Source of the DNA: Mesorhizobium ciceri WSM4083
GTDB lineage: Bacteria > Pseudomonadota > Alphaproteobacteria > Rhizobiales > Rhizobiaceae
Length of the DNA: 64,000 bases
NCBI RefSeq assembly: GCF_000519305.1
Contig: NZ_KI912610.1
Span: forward strand, 1,522,968 to 1,586,967
Reading direction: 5' to 3'
This document shows positions 42,473 through 51,093 of the stretch, in pieces (within the stretch, counting starts at the first letter, position 1; every line of letters begins with the position of its first letter). Under the pieces are notes generated by a model. That model saw only the letters and a list, made by a program, of their open reading frames with translations, searched no databases and had not been told where the DNA came from. Made by a program: the position numbers and the translations under genes.

Positions 42473-43270
42473 CTACCCGAACAGCCGATCCAGAATCTTG
42501 CCTTCCAACCGCGCAAGCTCCACCGAACCGCGCCGGCGCGGCCGTTCGACCGGGACATCCAGATCAAGCGCGATCCGGCCTTCGCTGATCACCACGACCC
42601 GATCGGCCAGCGCAACCGCTTCAGCGACATCATGCGTGACCAGCACGGCGGTGAACTTCTGCGCGATCCAGATGCGTTCCAGAAGCTGCTGCATCTCGAT
42701 GCGGGTCAGCGCGTCGAGCGCGCCCAGCGGCTCGTCGAGCGCCAGTATCTGCGGGTGGCCGACCAGCGCGCGGGCCAGCGCCACGCGCTGCTTCTGACCT
42801 CCCGATAGCACCGAAGGCCATTCGTCGGCCCGGTCGGCAAGCCCGACCTCGCCGAGGATGTCGAGCGCGCGTTGCCTTGCCTCCGCGCCGGAAGCAATCC
42901 CGGTCAGCCCGACCTCGACGTTTTTCACCACGCTGGCCCAGGGCAGGAGCCGTGGCTCCTGGAACATGAAGCGCGTGCGGCTGTGTCCTTCCTCTGCCAC
43001 GCCGAATGTCAGCGATCCCGATGTCGGCCGGTCGAGCCCGGCCAGAAGTCGCAAAAGCGTGCTCTTGCCGCAGCCGCTCTTGCCGATGACGGCAAGGAAC
43101 TGCCCGGCCGGCACGTCCAGGTCGATGCCGTCGAGCACGGTCTTGTCGCCGAAGCGCTTGCCGGCATGCCTGAAGGCAAAGGCCCGCTGTCCTTCGACGG
43201 AGCCGATCGGCCGCACCGGCGTGGCGACGAAGGAACGGGCTGCGGTCAGGCTGGCGGCGGTCATGGGCAA
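42473..43270 (-). CDS. ssuB: Aliphatic sulfonate ABC transporter ATPase
   Basis: 265 residues; Walker A GKSGCGKST, LSGGQKQRVALARALVGHP, Walker B ILALDEPLGALD, and LVTHDVAEAVALADRVVV. The form and the ssuA-D-C-B gene order mark it as the energising subunit of sulfonate uptake. Four bases separate it from the ssuC stop. The C-terminus (RPRRRGSVELARLEGKILDRLFG) is typical of SsuB. Confidence 0.9.
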   Translation of the reverse strand: MPMTAASLTAARSFVATPVRPIGSVEGQRAFAFRHAGKRFGDKTVLDGIDLDVPAGQFLAVIGKSGCGKSTLLRLLAGLDRPTSGSLTFGVAEEGHSRTRFMFQEPRLLPWASVVKNVEVGLTGIASGAEARQRALDILGEVGLADRADEWPSVLSGGQKQRVALARALVGHPQILALDEPLGALDALTRIEMQQLLERIWIAQKFTAVLVTHDVAEAVALADRVVVISEGRIALDLDVPVERPRRRGSVELARLEGKILDRLFG

Positions 43271-43274
43271 TCTC

Positions 43275-44051
43275 TCATCCGTTCTGGAAGGCTGGATGCC
43301 AGCCGAGCGACAGCCGCTCGAGCAGGCGGGCGAGGCTGTCGGCGAGCTTGCCGAGCAGCGCGTAGATCAGGATCGACAGCACAACGACGTCGATCAGCAG
43401 GAATTCGCGCGCCTGCATGGCCATGTAGCCGAGACCGGAGCTGGCCGAGATGGTTTCGGCGACGATCAGCGTCAGCCACATGATGCCGAGTGCATAGCGC
43501 AGGCCGACGAAGATCGCCGGCAGCGCGCCGGGCAGGATGACGCGGAAGAACAGGGCGCGCCGGTCCATGCCGTAGACGCGGCCCATCTCGACCAGCTGCG
43601 GGTCGACGCTCTGGATGCCGAGCAGCGTGTTGACGTAGATCGGAAAGAACACGCCGAGCGCCACCAGGAACAGCTTGGCTTCCTCGTCGATGCCGAACCA
43701 CAGGATGACCAGCGGGATCAGCGCCAGATGCGGAATGTTGCGGATCATCTGCAGCGTCGTGTCGGTCAGGCCGCGGCTGAGCGTCGACAGCCCGTTGGCA
43801 AGGCCGAGCGCAAAACCGATCGAACCGCCGACGGCGAAGCCGGCAAGGGCGCGCGCGGTCGAGACGCCGATGTTGCGGATCAACTCGCCTGACAGCGTCA
43901 GCCGCCAGAAGGCCTCGGCGACCGCACTTGGCGCCGGCAGCACGTTGGCCGGCATGACGCCCGCCCGGCTGGCAATCTCCCAGCCGGCAATAACCAGCGC
44001 CGGGAGCAGCCAGCCGATGGCATTGTTATGCAGGCGCGTGGCAGAGCTCAT
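43275..44051 (-). CDS. ssuC: Aliphatic sulfonate ABC transporter permease
   Basis: 258-residue BPD-type permease with six spans. The cytoplasmic coupling loop is EMGRVYGMDRRALFFRVILPGALPAIFVGLRYALG. Start overlaps the ssuD stop by four bases. Together with SsuB and SsuA it would import alkanesulfonates for use as sulfur source. Confidence 0.9.
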   Translation of the reverse strand: MSSATRLHNNAIGWLLPALVIAGWEIASRAGVMPANVLPAPSAVAEAFWRLTLSGELIRNIGVSTARALAGFAVGGSIGFALGLANGLSTLSRGLTDTTLQMIRNIPHLALIPLVILWFGIDEEAKLFLVALGVFFPIYVNTLLGIQSVDPQLVEMGRVYGMDRRALFFRVILPGALPAIFVGLRYALGIMWLTLIVAETISASSGLGYMAMQAREFLLIDVVVLSILIYALLGKLADSLARLLERLSLGWHPAFQNG

Positions 44052-45226
44052 GACGAAGCCTGCAGGCGGTTGGCGCCATGGAAGCCGACCGAGAATTCGT
44101 TGGCGATGTTCTCATGCGCCCGCTGCCGCCTGGTGCCGAGCCCGAGTTTCGGGAACAGAAGCTCGGCGACGCGGTAGGCTTCCTCGAGATGCGGATAGCC
44201 TGAGCCGATGATGGTATCGATGCCGATCGCCTGGTATTCGCGGATGCGCTCGGTGATCTGTTCCGGCGTGCCGACCAGCGCCGTGCCGGCGCCGCCGCGC
44301 ACCAGCCCGACACCGGCCCACAGATTGGGTGAGACGACCAGCCTGTCACGGCGGCCGCCATGCAGCTCGGCCATGCGGCGCTGGCCGACCGAGTCCATCT
44401 GGGTGAGGAAGCGCGCCTGCGCGTTTTCGATCTGGGCGTCGGTGACGTGGCTGATCAGCCGGTCGGCGGCGCGCCAAGCTTCCTCCTCGGTCTCGCGCAC
44501 GATGAAATGCAGCCTGATGCCGAAACGCAGTTTTCTGCCGCGCAGTGCCGCTTTTGCGCGCGCCGCGGCCAGCTTCTCGGCAACTTGCGCCGGCGGCTCG
44601 CCCCAGGTCAGATACATGTCGACGAGGTCGGCGGCGAGGTCCTGGCCGGCGTCCGACGAGCCGCCGAAATAGAGCGGCGGCCGCGCCTGCGCGGGCAGAA
44701 GGTCGAGCCGGCCATTCTCGACGCGGTAATATTTGCCGTCGAAATTGACTCGTTCGCCGGACGCCAGGGCGCGCCAGATGGTCAGGAATTCATGCGCCTG
44801 GGCATAGCGCTCGTCATGCGGCAGGAAGACGCCGTCGCCGGCGAGCTCGGTCGGGTTGCCGCCGACCACGACATTGAGCAGCAGGCGGCCATTGCTCAAG
44901 CGGTCGAGTGCGGCGGTCTGGCGCGCGGCGAAAGTCGGCAGCGTGACGCCCGGCCGCAGCGCGACAAGGAATTTCAGCTTTTCGGTCAGCGTCGCGAGAC
45001 CTGTCGCGGTGATCCAGGAATCCTCGCAGTTCTGACCCGTGGGCAGCAGCACGCCGGGAAAGCCGAGCCGGTCGACCGCTTGCGCGATCTCCTTGAAGTA
45101 GCCGAATTCGGGCGGTCGCTGCTGCTCCTCGGAACCGAGATAGGAACCGTCGCCATGCGTCGGGATGAACCAGAAGAAATCGAGCGGTGCGGTGCTGGCA
45201 GGCGCGGTCATGTCTGGCACAGTCAC
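44048..45226 (-). CDS. ssuD: FMNH2-dependent alkanesulfonate monooxygenase
   Basis: 392-residue bacterial-luciferase-like flavin monooxygenase that splits alkanesulfonates to aldehyde and sulfite. The N-terminal LDFFWFIPTHGDGSYLGSEEQQRPPEFGYFKEIAQA is specific to SsuD/SfnG-type enzymes; FLVALRPGVTLPTFAARQTAALDRLSNGRLLLNVVVGG and LYFGGSSDAGQDLAA follow. A GTG start at 45226 has AGGAG 8 nt before it; an ATG at 45211 is the alternative. The flavin reductase SsuE is not in the operon, so FMNH2 must come from elsewhere. Confidence 0.92.
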   Translation of the reverse strand: MTVPDMTAPASTAPLDFFWFIPTHGDGSYLGSEEQQRPPEFGYFKEIAQAVDRLGFPGVLLPTGQNCEDSWITATGLATLTEKLKFLVALRPGVTLPTFAARQTAALDRLSNGRLLLNVVVGGNPTELAGDGVFLPHDERYAQAHEFLTIWRALASGERVNFDGKYYRVENGRLDLLPAQARPPLYFGGSSDAGQDLAADLVDMYLTWGEPPAQVAEKLAAARAKAALRGRKLRFGIRLHFIVRETEEEAWRAADRLISHVTDAQIENAQARFLTQMDSVGQRRMAELHGGRRDRLVVSPNLWAGVGLVRGGAGTALVGTPEQITERIREYQAIGIDTIIGSGYPHLEEAYRVAELLFPKLGLGTRRQRAHENIANEFSVGFHGANRLQASS

Positions 45227-45302
45227 GGGCGGATCTCCTGGAGATATGGGTGCAAACGCAAATGGCGCCGGGCGTTCCCACCCGGCGCCGTCAGGGGACA
45301 AG

Positions 45303-46274
45303 TTAGTTGCCGGGTGCTGTCCACACCGCGTCGGAGATGCGGACCGCTTTCGGGATCAGCCCGAGCTTGTAGAAGCGGTCGGCGGTCGCCTGCTGGCCGG
45401 CGATGATCTCGTCGGTGATCGGAAAGATGCCGAACTTGGTGCGGTTGGCGGCGATGATCTGCGCGTCGAGCGGCACGCCGGTCACCTCATGCAGCGCCGC
45501 GGCCACCTTGTCGCGGTTCTGGTCGGCCCACTTCGCCGCCTCGCCAAGGGCAGATATCGTCGTGGTGATGGTTTCGGGGTGCGCCTTGGCGAAATCCTTG
45601 TTGGCGAGGAAGTAGGTGTTGACCCTAAGCACCTCGCTGGAGCGGGCCAGCACACGCGGCTGGTAGCGGGTTTCGGCGATGGCGAAGAACGGATCCCAAA
45701 CGCTCCAGGCATCGATCTGGTCGCTGGCGAAGGCAGCGGCCGCATCCGCGGGGCTGAGATAGACCGGCGTGATCTGGTCGAACGGAATGCCGGCCTTTTC
45801 CAGCGCCGCGACAAGCAGATTATGCGCGCTGGTGCCCTTGCCGACACCGACGCGCTTTCCCTTGAGATCGGCAACCGACTGGATCGGCGACGCCGGCTTG
45901 ACGAAGATCGCCTCGCCCTCGCCATTCGACGGCAGCGCCGCCGCATAGACGATGTTGGCGCCGGCCGACTGGCCGAAGATCGGCGGTGCGTCGCCGGTCC
46001 AGCCGACATCGATGGCGCCGACATTCAGCGCCTCCACCAGCGGCGGCCCGGCGGTGAACTCGACCCACTTGACGGTGACGCTCTTGTATCCAAGGGCCTT
46101 TTCAATCACCTGCTGCTGCCTCGCGATCACCGGCAGGCCGGTCTTCTGATAGCCGATGCTGAGCTGCTTCAGCTCCTGCGCTGTGGCGCCGGCTGACACG
46201 GCAACCGTCGCCGCCAGCAGGCCGATGCCGAAAACACGTCTCGTCAGATTGAAAGGCTTGGTCAGATTGAACAT
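45303..46274 (-). CDS. ssuA: Aliphatic sulfonate ABC transporter substrate-binding protein
   Basis: 323-residue periplasmic binding protein with signal peptide (RRVFGIGLLAATVAVSAGATAQ). The fold is shown by LSIGYQKTGLPVIARQQQVIEKALG, VEFTAGPPLVEALNVGAIDVGWTGDAPPIF, and LKGKRVGVGKGTSAHNLLVAAL. First gene of the minus-strand ssuADCB operon. A TCTA-N9-TAGA inverted repeat lies about 75 nt upstream, matching one before tauA. Confidence 0.92.
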   Translation of the reverse strand: MFNLTKPFNLTRRVFGIGLLAATVAVSAGATAQELKQLSIGYQKTGLPVIARQQQVIEKALGYKSVTVKWVEFTAGPPLVEALNVGAIDVGWTGDAPPIFGQSAGANIVYAAALPSNGEGEAIFVKPASPIQSVADLKGKRVGVGKGTSAHNLLVAALEKAGIPFDQITPVYLSPADAAAAFASDQIDAWSVWDPFFAIAETRYQPRVLARSSEVLRVNTYFLANKDFAKAHPETITTTISALGEAAKWADQNRDKVAAALHEVTGVPLDAQIIAANRTKFGIFPITDEIIAGQQATADRFYKLGLIPKAVRISDAVWTAPGN

Positions 46275-46346
46275 TGATCCCTCTCCTTCGCTGCGGATCG
46301 GCGCCGGAAATGGCCTCGCCGGTTGGAAGATGGATCAGGCTAGGTA

Positions 46347-46367
46347 GTTCTATAAATTTAGTAGAGG
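46347..46367. promoter_or_regulatory. Sulfonate-operon inverted repeat upstream of ssuA
   Basis: TCTA (46349-46352) and TAGA (46362-46365) separated by 9 bases, within GTTCTATAAATTTAGTAGAG. The arms TTCTAT and GTAGAG are identical to those before tauA. Probably an operator or activator site controlling sulfur use. Confidence 0.6.
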
Positions 46368-46423
46368 AATGATTTTGCGAGTTGGCGTGGAGGTGAGGAA
46401 TTGTCTTCTACGGCAACCCAGAA

Positions 46424-46630
46424 TTCGTCATCCTAGGGCGGAGCAAGGCCACGCCAATGGAAGATCGAGTTGATTGAGAAAGCCAATCCCGAGTGGTTCG
46501 AGCTCTTTCGCGGAACTGGGTGGTAGTCGTTCGGTTTCTTGCACCGCCGGAGCATAGCATACCGTCACGGCATGGATCCTAGGGTCTGCGCCACGTCGCT
46601 TCGCTCCTCGCTCCGCCCTAGGATGACGAA
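46424..46630. repeat. Inverted-repeat element, family B (complete copy)
   Basis: Left end TTCGTCATCCTAGGGCGGAG (46424-46443) and right end CTCCGCCCTAGGATGACGAA (46611-46630) are perfect 20-base inverted repeats enclosing about 167 bp, with inner segments such as GCATGGATCCTAGGGTC. Non-coding. It sits in the 423-bp gap between ssuA and the small tau-operon gene. Confidence 0.8.
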
Positions 46631-46697
46631 GCGTAGGGTTGTTTCGGCCCATATCGAGGCGTCCGATTGGGCCAAGCGGCGATCAATTCGCCATCCC

Positions 46698-46889
46698 TCA
46701 CTGCGACCAATACTGCCATGCCCAGTAAAAACTCTCGTCGCGTGGCGGCAGGCGGTCGCGCTCGGCGTCCCAGCGGACCGGCGTTGGCGATTTCGGTTGC
46801 TGTTCTAGCGGCTGGCTTTCCCTGGTCCAGGCGAGAAGCCAGTTACCGGCTTGGGCGAACAGCACGGCGGTGGAATGGGTCATCGTCAT
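46698..46889 (-). CDS. Small Trp-rich protein at the end of the tau operon
   Basis: About 63 residues (MTMTHSTAVLFAQAGNWLLA, WTRESQPLEQQPKSP, then TPVRWDAERDRLPPRDESFY and WAWQYWSQ). An AGGAGA site just before either of two close ATGs (46889, 46883) and a gap of 25 nt from the tauC stop argue for a real last gene of tauABC. It has five tryptophans and no membrane span. I do not recognise the family. Confidence 0.6.
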   Translation of the reverse strand: MTMTHSTAVLFAQAGNWLLAWTRESQPLEQQPKSPTPVRWDAERDRLPPRDESFYWAWQYWSQ

Positions 46890-46914
46890 TCTCTCCTGCT
46901 CTTCCGGTTTCCAA

Positions 46915-47775
46915 TCATTCGCGTCCCGCCCACGGGACGAGCACGCACTCGATCCTGCGGAGGGTGAATTCGAGCACGAAGGCAATGGCCGCGATCACCA
47001 ATATGCCCATCACCACCACGTCGGTGACGAGGAACTGGGCGGCCGACTGGATCATGAAACCAAGCCCGCGCGTCGCCGCCACCAGTTCGGCGGCGACCAG
47101 CGTCGACCAGCCGGCGCCGAGCGCGATGCGCAGTCCGGTCAGGATCGAAGGCAGCGCGCTGGGCAGGATGACGTGGCGGACCACTTGGCGCTGAGTTGCA
47201 CCCAGTGAGCGCGCCGCATTGATGCGTTCCTGCGAGACGCCGCGAACGCCGGACGCGGTCGACAAGGCCACCGGGGCCAGCATGGAAATAGTGATCACCA
47301 GGATCTTCGACGGTTCGCCGATGCCGAACCAGATGATGACCAGCGGCAGGTAGGCGAGCGGCGGGATAGGCCGCAGGAATTCCAGCAGCGGATCGAAGAT
47401 GCCGCGTCCGATCGTGCTGATGCCGATGGCGAGACCGACGGGAACGCCGACGACGATGGCGGCGACCAGCGCGGCGAAAACCCGGCCCAGGCTGGCGACG
47501 GCATGCTGCAGCAGCGTCGCATCGACGAAGCCGTCACGGGCGACGAGGACGAACTTGTTCCACACCGCCACCGGCGAAGGCAGGAACACTGGCGACACCA
47601 GTTGCAGGCGGGCCGACAGCGCCCACAGCGCCAGCACCACTAGGATGGTCACCACGCTGACCGCGCGGGCGGAAACGCCTTTGCGCTTCGGGCTGGGTCG
47701 CGACCATGGAACCGACAGGCCATCGGCCTCGTCGATCTTGTGTCCCGGCCGCTCGGTGTAAGAGGTAACGGTCAT
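46915..47775 (-). CDS. tauC: Taurine/sulfonate ABC transporter permease
   Basis: 286-residue, six-span permease. The coupling loop is NAARSLGATQRQVVRHVILPSALPSILTGLRIALGAGW, and the N-terminal cytosolic lead is basic (KRKGVSARAVSVVTI). Overlaps the tauB stop by four bases. Specificity for taurine is inferred from the TauA/TauB types; no tauD, tpa or xsc gene is in this window. Confidence 0.87.
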   Translation of the reverse strand: MTVTSYTERPGHKIDEADGLSVPWSRPSPKRKGVSARAVSVVTILVVLALWALSARLQLVSPVFLPSPVAVWNKFVLVARDGFVDATLLQHAVASLGRVFAALVAAIVVGVPVGLAIGISTIGRGIFDPLLEFLRPIPPLAYLPLVIIWFGIGEPSKILVITISMLAPVALSTASGVRGVSQERINAARSLGATQRQVVRHVILPSALPSILTGLRIALGAGWSTLVAAELVAATRGLGFMIQSAAQFLVTDVVVMGILVIAAIAFVLEFTLRRIECVLVPWAGRE

Positions 47776-48563
47776 GCCGCCTCTCCTTCGAAGATCGCAT
47801 CGGTCAACTCGCCGCGCGCCGCGGCAAAAGCCGGATCGGCCTTGATGGTGCGAATGGCCTCGCCGGCCGCGTAGCGCCTGGAGAAACCGGGCTCGAAGCT
47901 GCGCACCACGCGGCCCGGGCCGGGTGCCAGCACGACGATGCGGGTGGCGAGCACCAGCGCCTCCTCAATGCCGTGCGTCACCATCAGCACGCCGACATCG
48001 CTTGCCGTCCACAAATCGAGCAGCGTCGTCTGCATGCGCTCGCGCGTCAGCGCATCGAGCGCACCGAGCGGCTCGTCGAGCAGCAGGAATTCGGGTTCGG
48101 CGGCGAGTGCCCTGGCCAGGCCGACGCGCTGGCGCATGCCGCCGGAAAGCTCCCAGATGCGCTTGTCGCCGGCGTCGGTGAGCTTCACCAGCTCAAGCAA
48201 TTCATCGGCACGGCGCGCCCGCTCGGCCGGCCTGATGCCGCGCAGCCTGAGCGCGAAGGCGACGTTTTCGCGCGCGGTCAGCCACGGAAACAAAGCGTCG
48301 TTCTGGAACACCACCGCCCGGTCCGAGCCCGGCCCGGCGATCGGTTGGCCGTTGATGGAGGCACGCCCACGCGCCGGCGCGACAAGACCGGCGGCGACGT
48401 TGAGCAGCGAGGTCTTGCCGCAGCCGGAACGGCCGACCAGCACGACGAAGTCGCCCTTGGCGACATCGATCGACACAAGCTCGACGGCAGGCTCCGCCTG
48501 GCCGTCATAGTGGATCGAGACCTTGTCCAGTACGAGATGGGGGTCGAGCACGAGATGCGGCAT
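47772..48563 (-). CDS. tauB: Taurine/sulfonate ABC transporter ATPase
   Basis: 263 residues: Walker A GRSGCGKTS, Q-loop FQNDALFPWLT, LSGGMRQRVGLARALAAEP, Walker B FLLLDEPLGALD, and MVTHGIEEALVLATRIVVLAPGPGRVV. The pattern is that of TauB/SsuB. Middle gene of tauABC. Confidence 0.88.
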   Translation of the reverse strand: MPHLVLDPHLVLDKVSIHYDGQAEPAVELVSIDVAKGDFVVLVGRSGCGKTSLLNVAAGLVAPARGRASINGQPIAGPGSDRAVVFQNDALFPWLTARENVAFALRLRGIRPAERARRADELLELVKLTDAGDKRIWELSGGMRQRVGLARALAAEPEFLLLDEPLGALDALTRERMQTTLLDLWTASDVGVLMVTHGIEEALVLATRIVVLAPGPGRVVRSFEPGFSRRYAAGEAIRTIKADPAFAAARGELTDAIFEGEAA

Positions 48564-48682
48564 GGATGCCTCGCAGTTGGTTGAAATCCGACTGCCCCGG
48601 AGCCGCTCCTCGTCAGCGGTTCCGGGGCAGTCAGCACGCGGCGTCAGGGAAGATCCGCGCGCGTTCAGTTGGGGTCAGGCGC

Positions 48683-49696
48683 TCAGTTCGAGGCCAGCGC
48701 CTGGGTGACGTATTTCGACGACACGTATTTCGAATAGTCGGGAAGCACGGCGTCGATCTTGCCTTGCTCCTTGAGGAAGGCGGATGTCGCTTCCACCGCC
48801 TTGACCGTGCCGCCGCCGAGGAATTTGTCGGAGGCCTGCTCTTCCAGCGTGGGGAAGACATAGCCCTTGAGCAGCTGCGGCACTTCTTCCAGCTTGGCGC
48901 CGGTGAGCTTGGCGATCGCGGCCGCCTGCGGCGACGACACCGACCATGCCTCCGGCTTGGCGAGGAACTCGGCATAGGCAGCGCCCGTCACCTTGACGAA
49001 GTCGCGGACCGCTTCCGGGTTTTTTTCGGCAAAGTCGGTGCGCACGATCCAGGCGTCGAAGGTCGGCGCGCCCCAGGCGGCGACCTGCGAGGAATCCAGC
49101 ACCACCTTGCCCGTCGTCTTGATCTGGCCGAGCGCCGGATCCCAGACGTAAGCCGCATCGATGTCACCGCGCGAAAAGGCTGCTGCGATTTCCGGTGGCC
49201 TGAGATTGAGGACCTCGACCGACTTCGGATCGACGCCCTCGTGCTTCAGCGCGGCGAGCAGGCTGTAATGCGTCGTCGACACGAACGGCACGGCGACTTT
49301 CTTGCCGGCGAGGTCGGCGATTTTCTCGATGCCGGCGCCGTTGCGCGCCACCAGCGCCTCGGATTGCCCGATCAGGCCGACGATGAAGATGGTCTGGATC
49401 GGCAGCTCGCGGCTCGCCGCCGCCGCCAGCGGGCTCGAACCGACATAGCCGATATCGACCGAGCCGGAAGCGACCGCGGCGATGACATCGGCGCCGGAAT
49501 CGAATTTGCGCCAGTCGATGGTGGCCTTCGTCGCCTTTTCATAGGCGCCGTCGGCCTGCGGCACTTTCGAAGGCTCGACCACCGTTTGATAGCCGATGGT
49601 GATCTTGAGGTCGTCGGCATGGGCCGGGCCGAGAAAGGCCGCACCGGCAAGTGCCGCTGATGAGAGGAGAACAATGCGTCGCGAAATGGTGGACAT
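48683..49696 (-). CDS. tauA: Taurine/sulfonate ABC transporter substrate-binding protein
   Basis: 337-residue binding protein with signal peptide (ISRRIVLLSSAALAGAAFLGPAHA). Core: LKITIGYQTVVEPSKVPQADGAYEKATKATIDWRKFDSGADVIAAVASGSVDIGYVGSSPLAAAASRELPIQ is the TauA-type ligand lobe. First gene of the tau operon; the shared TCTA-N9-TAGA repeat is about 52 nt upstream. Confidence 0.9.
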   Translation of the reverse strand: MSTISRRIVLLSSAALAGAAFLGPAHADDLKITIGYQTVVEPSKVPQADGAYEKATKATIDWRKFDSGADVIAAVASGSVDIGYVGSSPLAAAASRELPIQTIFIVGLIGQSEALVARNGAGIEKIADLAGKKVAVPFVSTTHYSLLAALKHEGVDPKSVEVLNLRPPEIAAAFSRGDIDAAYVWDPALGQIKTTGKVVLDSSQVAAWGAPTFDAWIVRTDFAEKNPEAVRDFVKVTGAAYAEFLAKPEAWSVSSPQAAAIAKLTGAKLEEVPQLLKGYVFPTLEEQASDKFLGGGTVKAVEATSAFLKEQGKIDAVLPDYSKYVSSKYVTQALASN

Positions 49697-49745
49697 GAAG
49701 GGCTCCTGAAAAGAGAAAACCGGAATGCCCCATGATAGTCCGCTA

Positions 49746-49766
49746 ATTCTATTGGGTTTGTAGAGT
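49746..49766. promoter_or_regulatory. Sulfonate-operon inverted repeat upstream of tauA
   Basis: TCTA (49748-49751) and TAGA (49761-49764), 9 bases apart, in ATTCTATTGGGTTTGTAGAG. Same arms and spacing as the ssuA site, different centre, as expected for a protein-binding site rather than a shared repeat. Regulator unknown; the Rrf2 protein encoded nearby is a candidate. Confidence 0.6.
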
Positions 49767-49879
49767 TAAATCCTTCCAACGAAGGTGGGGTTGTTAGAAA
49801 AAAGCTGTCGGTGGTTGGGTGCCAGGGCGGATGAGGCGATTGTGGTCGGCTCGGCCACGGTCTGAAGTCTTCTGATGTC

Positions 49880-50065
49880 GGCGGGACAGCACCCCCGCAC
49901 ACCCCCCTCTGGCCTGCCGGCCATCTCCCCCGCAAGGAGGGAGATTGGCAGTTCCGAAGCTGCGCCCAATGCTGCGAGGGGGAGATTGGCTAAAGCGGTT
50001 GAGCGCTCAATCTCCCCCCTTGCGGGGGAGATGTCCGGCAGGACAGAGGGGGGTGCTGTCCCGCC
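49880..50065. repeat. Inverted-repeat element, family A copy 2
   Basis: GGCGGGACAGC at 49880 and GCTGTCCCGCC ending at 50065 bound the element; inner hairpins built on CATCTCCCCC/GGGGGAGAT lie in both arms. It fills part of the 868-bp gap between tauA and the Rrf2 gene. An extra CACCCCCGCA insertion makes it a diverged copy. Confidence 0.85.
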
Positions 50066-50207
50066 GGCCTTAACCTTCTGAACCGCCGTGATGGCTCCAT
50101 GCCCACCGCGAACCAAAATTCCCCCTCCAGCTCTCATTCGGCAAATCCATACCCCAAACAACTCTGGATTCGAAAACGCGTTCCGCGTGTTCGGGGGTAA
50201 GTATAGT

Positions 50208-50228
50208 ACTCTTATCGACATTAGAGAG
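50208..50228. promoter_or_regulatory. Possible further copy of the sulfur operator
   Basis: ACTCTTATCGACATTAGAGAG has arms CTCT (50209-50212) and AGAG (50223-50226) with a 10-base centre. It resembles the ssuA/tauA sites but with slightly shorter spacing. It faces the small frame at 50241 and the Rrf2 gene, so it could be an autoregulatory site. Tentative. Confidence 0.35.
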
Positions 50229-50240
50229 TTGGAGTCGACG

Positions 50241-50417
50241 ATGAGCGACCACCACATCACCAAAATCGCCAGCGGCATGGATCGGCTTTCGCCGTCGCGT
50301 CAGTCGATGCCGGTCGCCTCCGGCCCTGAAGGACCATTTGCCATCTCGCTGCCGTCAAAGCGCATTTTTGTGCTCTCTAGGGCACAAAGACTGGTCAAAA
50401 TGGCCGGCGCGGCTTGA
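50241..50417 (+). CDS. Possible small protein upstream of the Rrf2 gene (58 aa)
   Basis: ATG at 50241 with GGAG 7 nt before it opens a 58-codon frame (MSDHHITKIASGMDRLSPSR and on). No motif, signal or span was recognised. An inverted repeat TTTGTGC/GCACAAA (50367-50373, 50382-50388) lies inside, which may instead mark untranslated leader RNA. Could be a leader of the Rrf2 transcript. Confidence 0.3.
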   Translation: MSDHHITKIASGMDRLSPSRQSMPVASGPEGPFAISLPSKRIFVLSRAQRLVKMAGAA

Positions 50418-50564
50418 AAACGAAGCAAAATCAACAGTTCTCGGCTTGTATATCATGTCACTAGAACTTATGTGTCATGCGGGCTTGGACGCGGCGGCAA
50501 CGCGCGCCAGGCGTTTTGCAACCGATGGTTCCACGCCGTCGCATGACAGAGAAATTTTGATCTC

Positions 50565-51068
50565 ATGCTCACGAAAAAGGGCAAGTACGGCCTCAAGGCG
50601 CTCGTCCACCTCGCGCGATTGCCGGTCGGGCAGCTCGCCTTCGTCAACGACGTCGCCACCGGCAACAACATCCCGAAGAAATTTCTCGACGCCATCCTGG
50701 GCGAGTTGCGCAATGCCGGCTTCGTCCAGAGCCGCAAGGGCAAGGATGGCGGCTATCGCCTGGCGCGCCCCGCCGACGAGATCAAGGTCGGCCATGTCGT
50801 GCGCGTCCTCGACGGGCCGCTGGCGCCGATCCCCTGCGCCAGCCGCACCCAGTACCAGCGCTGTGAAGATTGCAATGAGGCGACATGCCAAGTCCGACAT
50901 CTGATGCTCGAGGTCCGGCAGGCGATCGCCGAGGTCCTCGATCAGCGCAGCCTCGCGGAAATGCGCGATATCTCTCTCGACGACCTGTCGGTCGCGAGGG
51001 CCATCGACGACCTGCCGGTTGCAGGGGACATCGGCGATCTGCCGGTCGCGGTGAAGGTCCAGGCCTGA
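50565..51068 (+). CDS. Rrf2-family transcriptional regulator
   Basis: 167 residues. The winged helix MLTKKGKYGLKALVHLARLPVGQLAFVNDVATGNNIPKKFLDAILGELRNAGFVQSRKGKDGGYRLARPA is diagnostic. The cysteine cluster (PCASRTQYQRCEDCNEATC, four Cys) may bind an Fe-S cluster as in IscR/NsrR, or sense a sulfur metabolite as in CymR. Its place between sulfonate uptake and cysteine/cystathionine genes suggests control of sulfur supply. Confidence 0.9.
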   Translation: MLTKKGKYGLKALVHLARLPVGQLAFVNDVATGNNIPKKFLDAILGELRNAGFVQSRKGKDGGYRLARPADEIKVGHVVRVLDGPLAPIPCASRTQYQRCEDCNEATCQVRHLMLEVRQAIAEVLDQRSLAEMRDISLDDLSVARAIDDLPVAGDIGDLPVAVKVQA

Positions 51069-51093
51069 CACTGGCGCTGCGCAGAGCGAAGGC

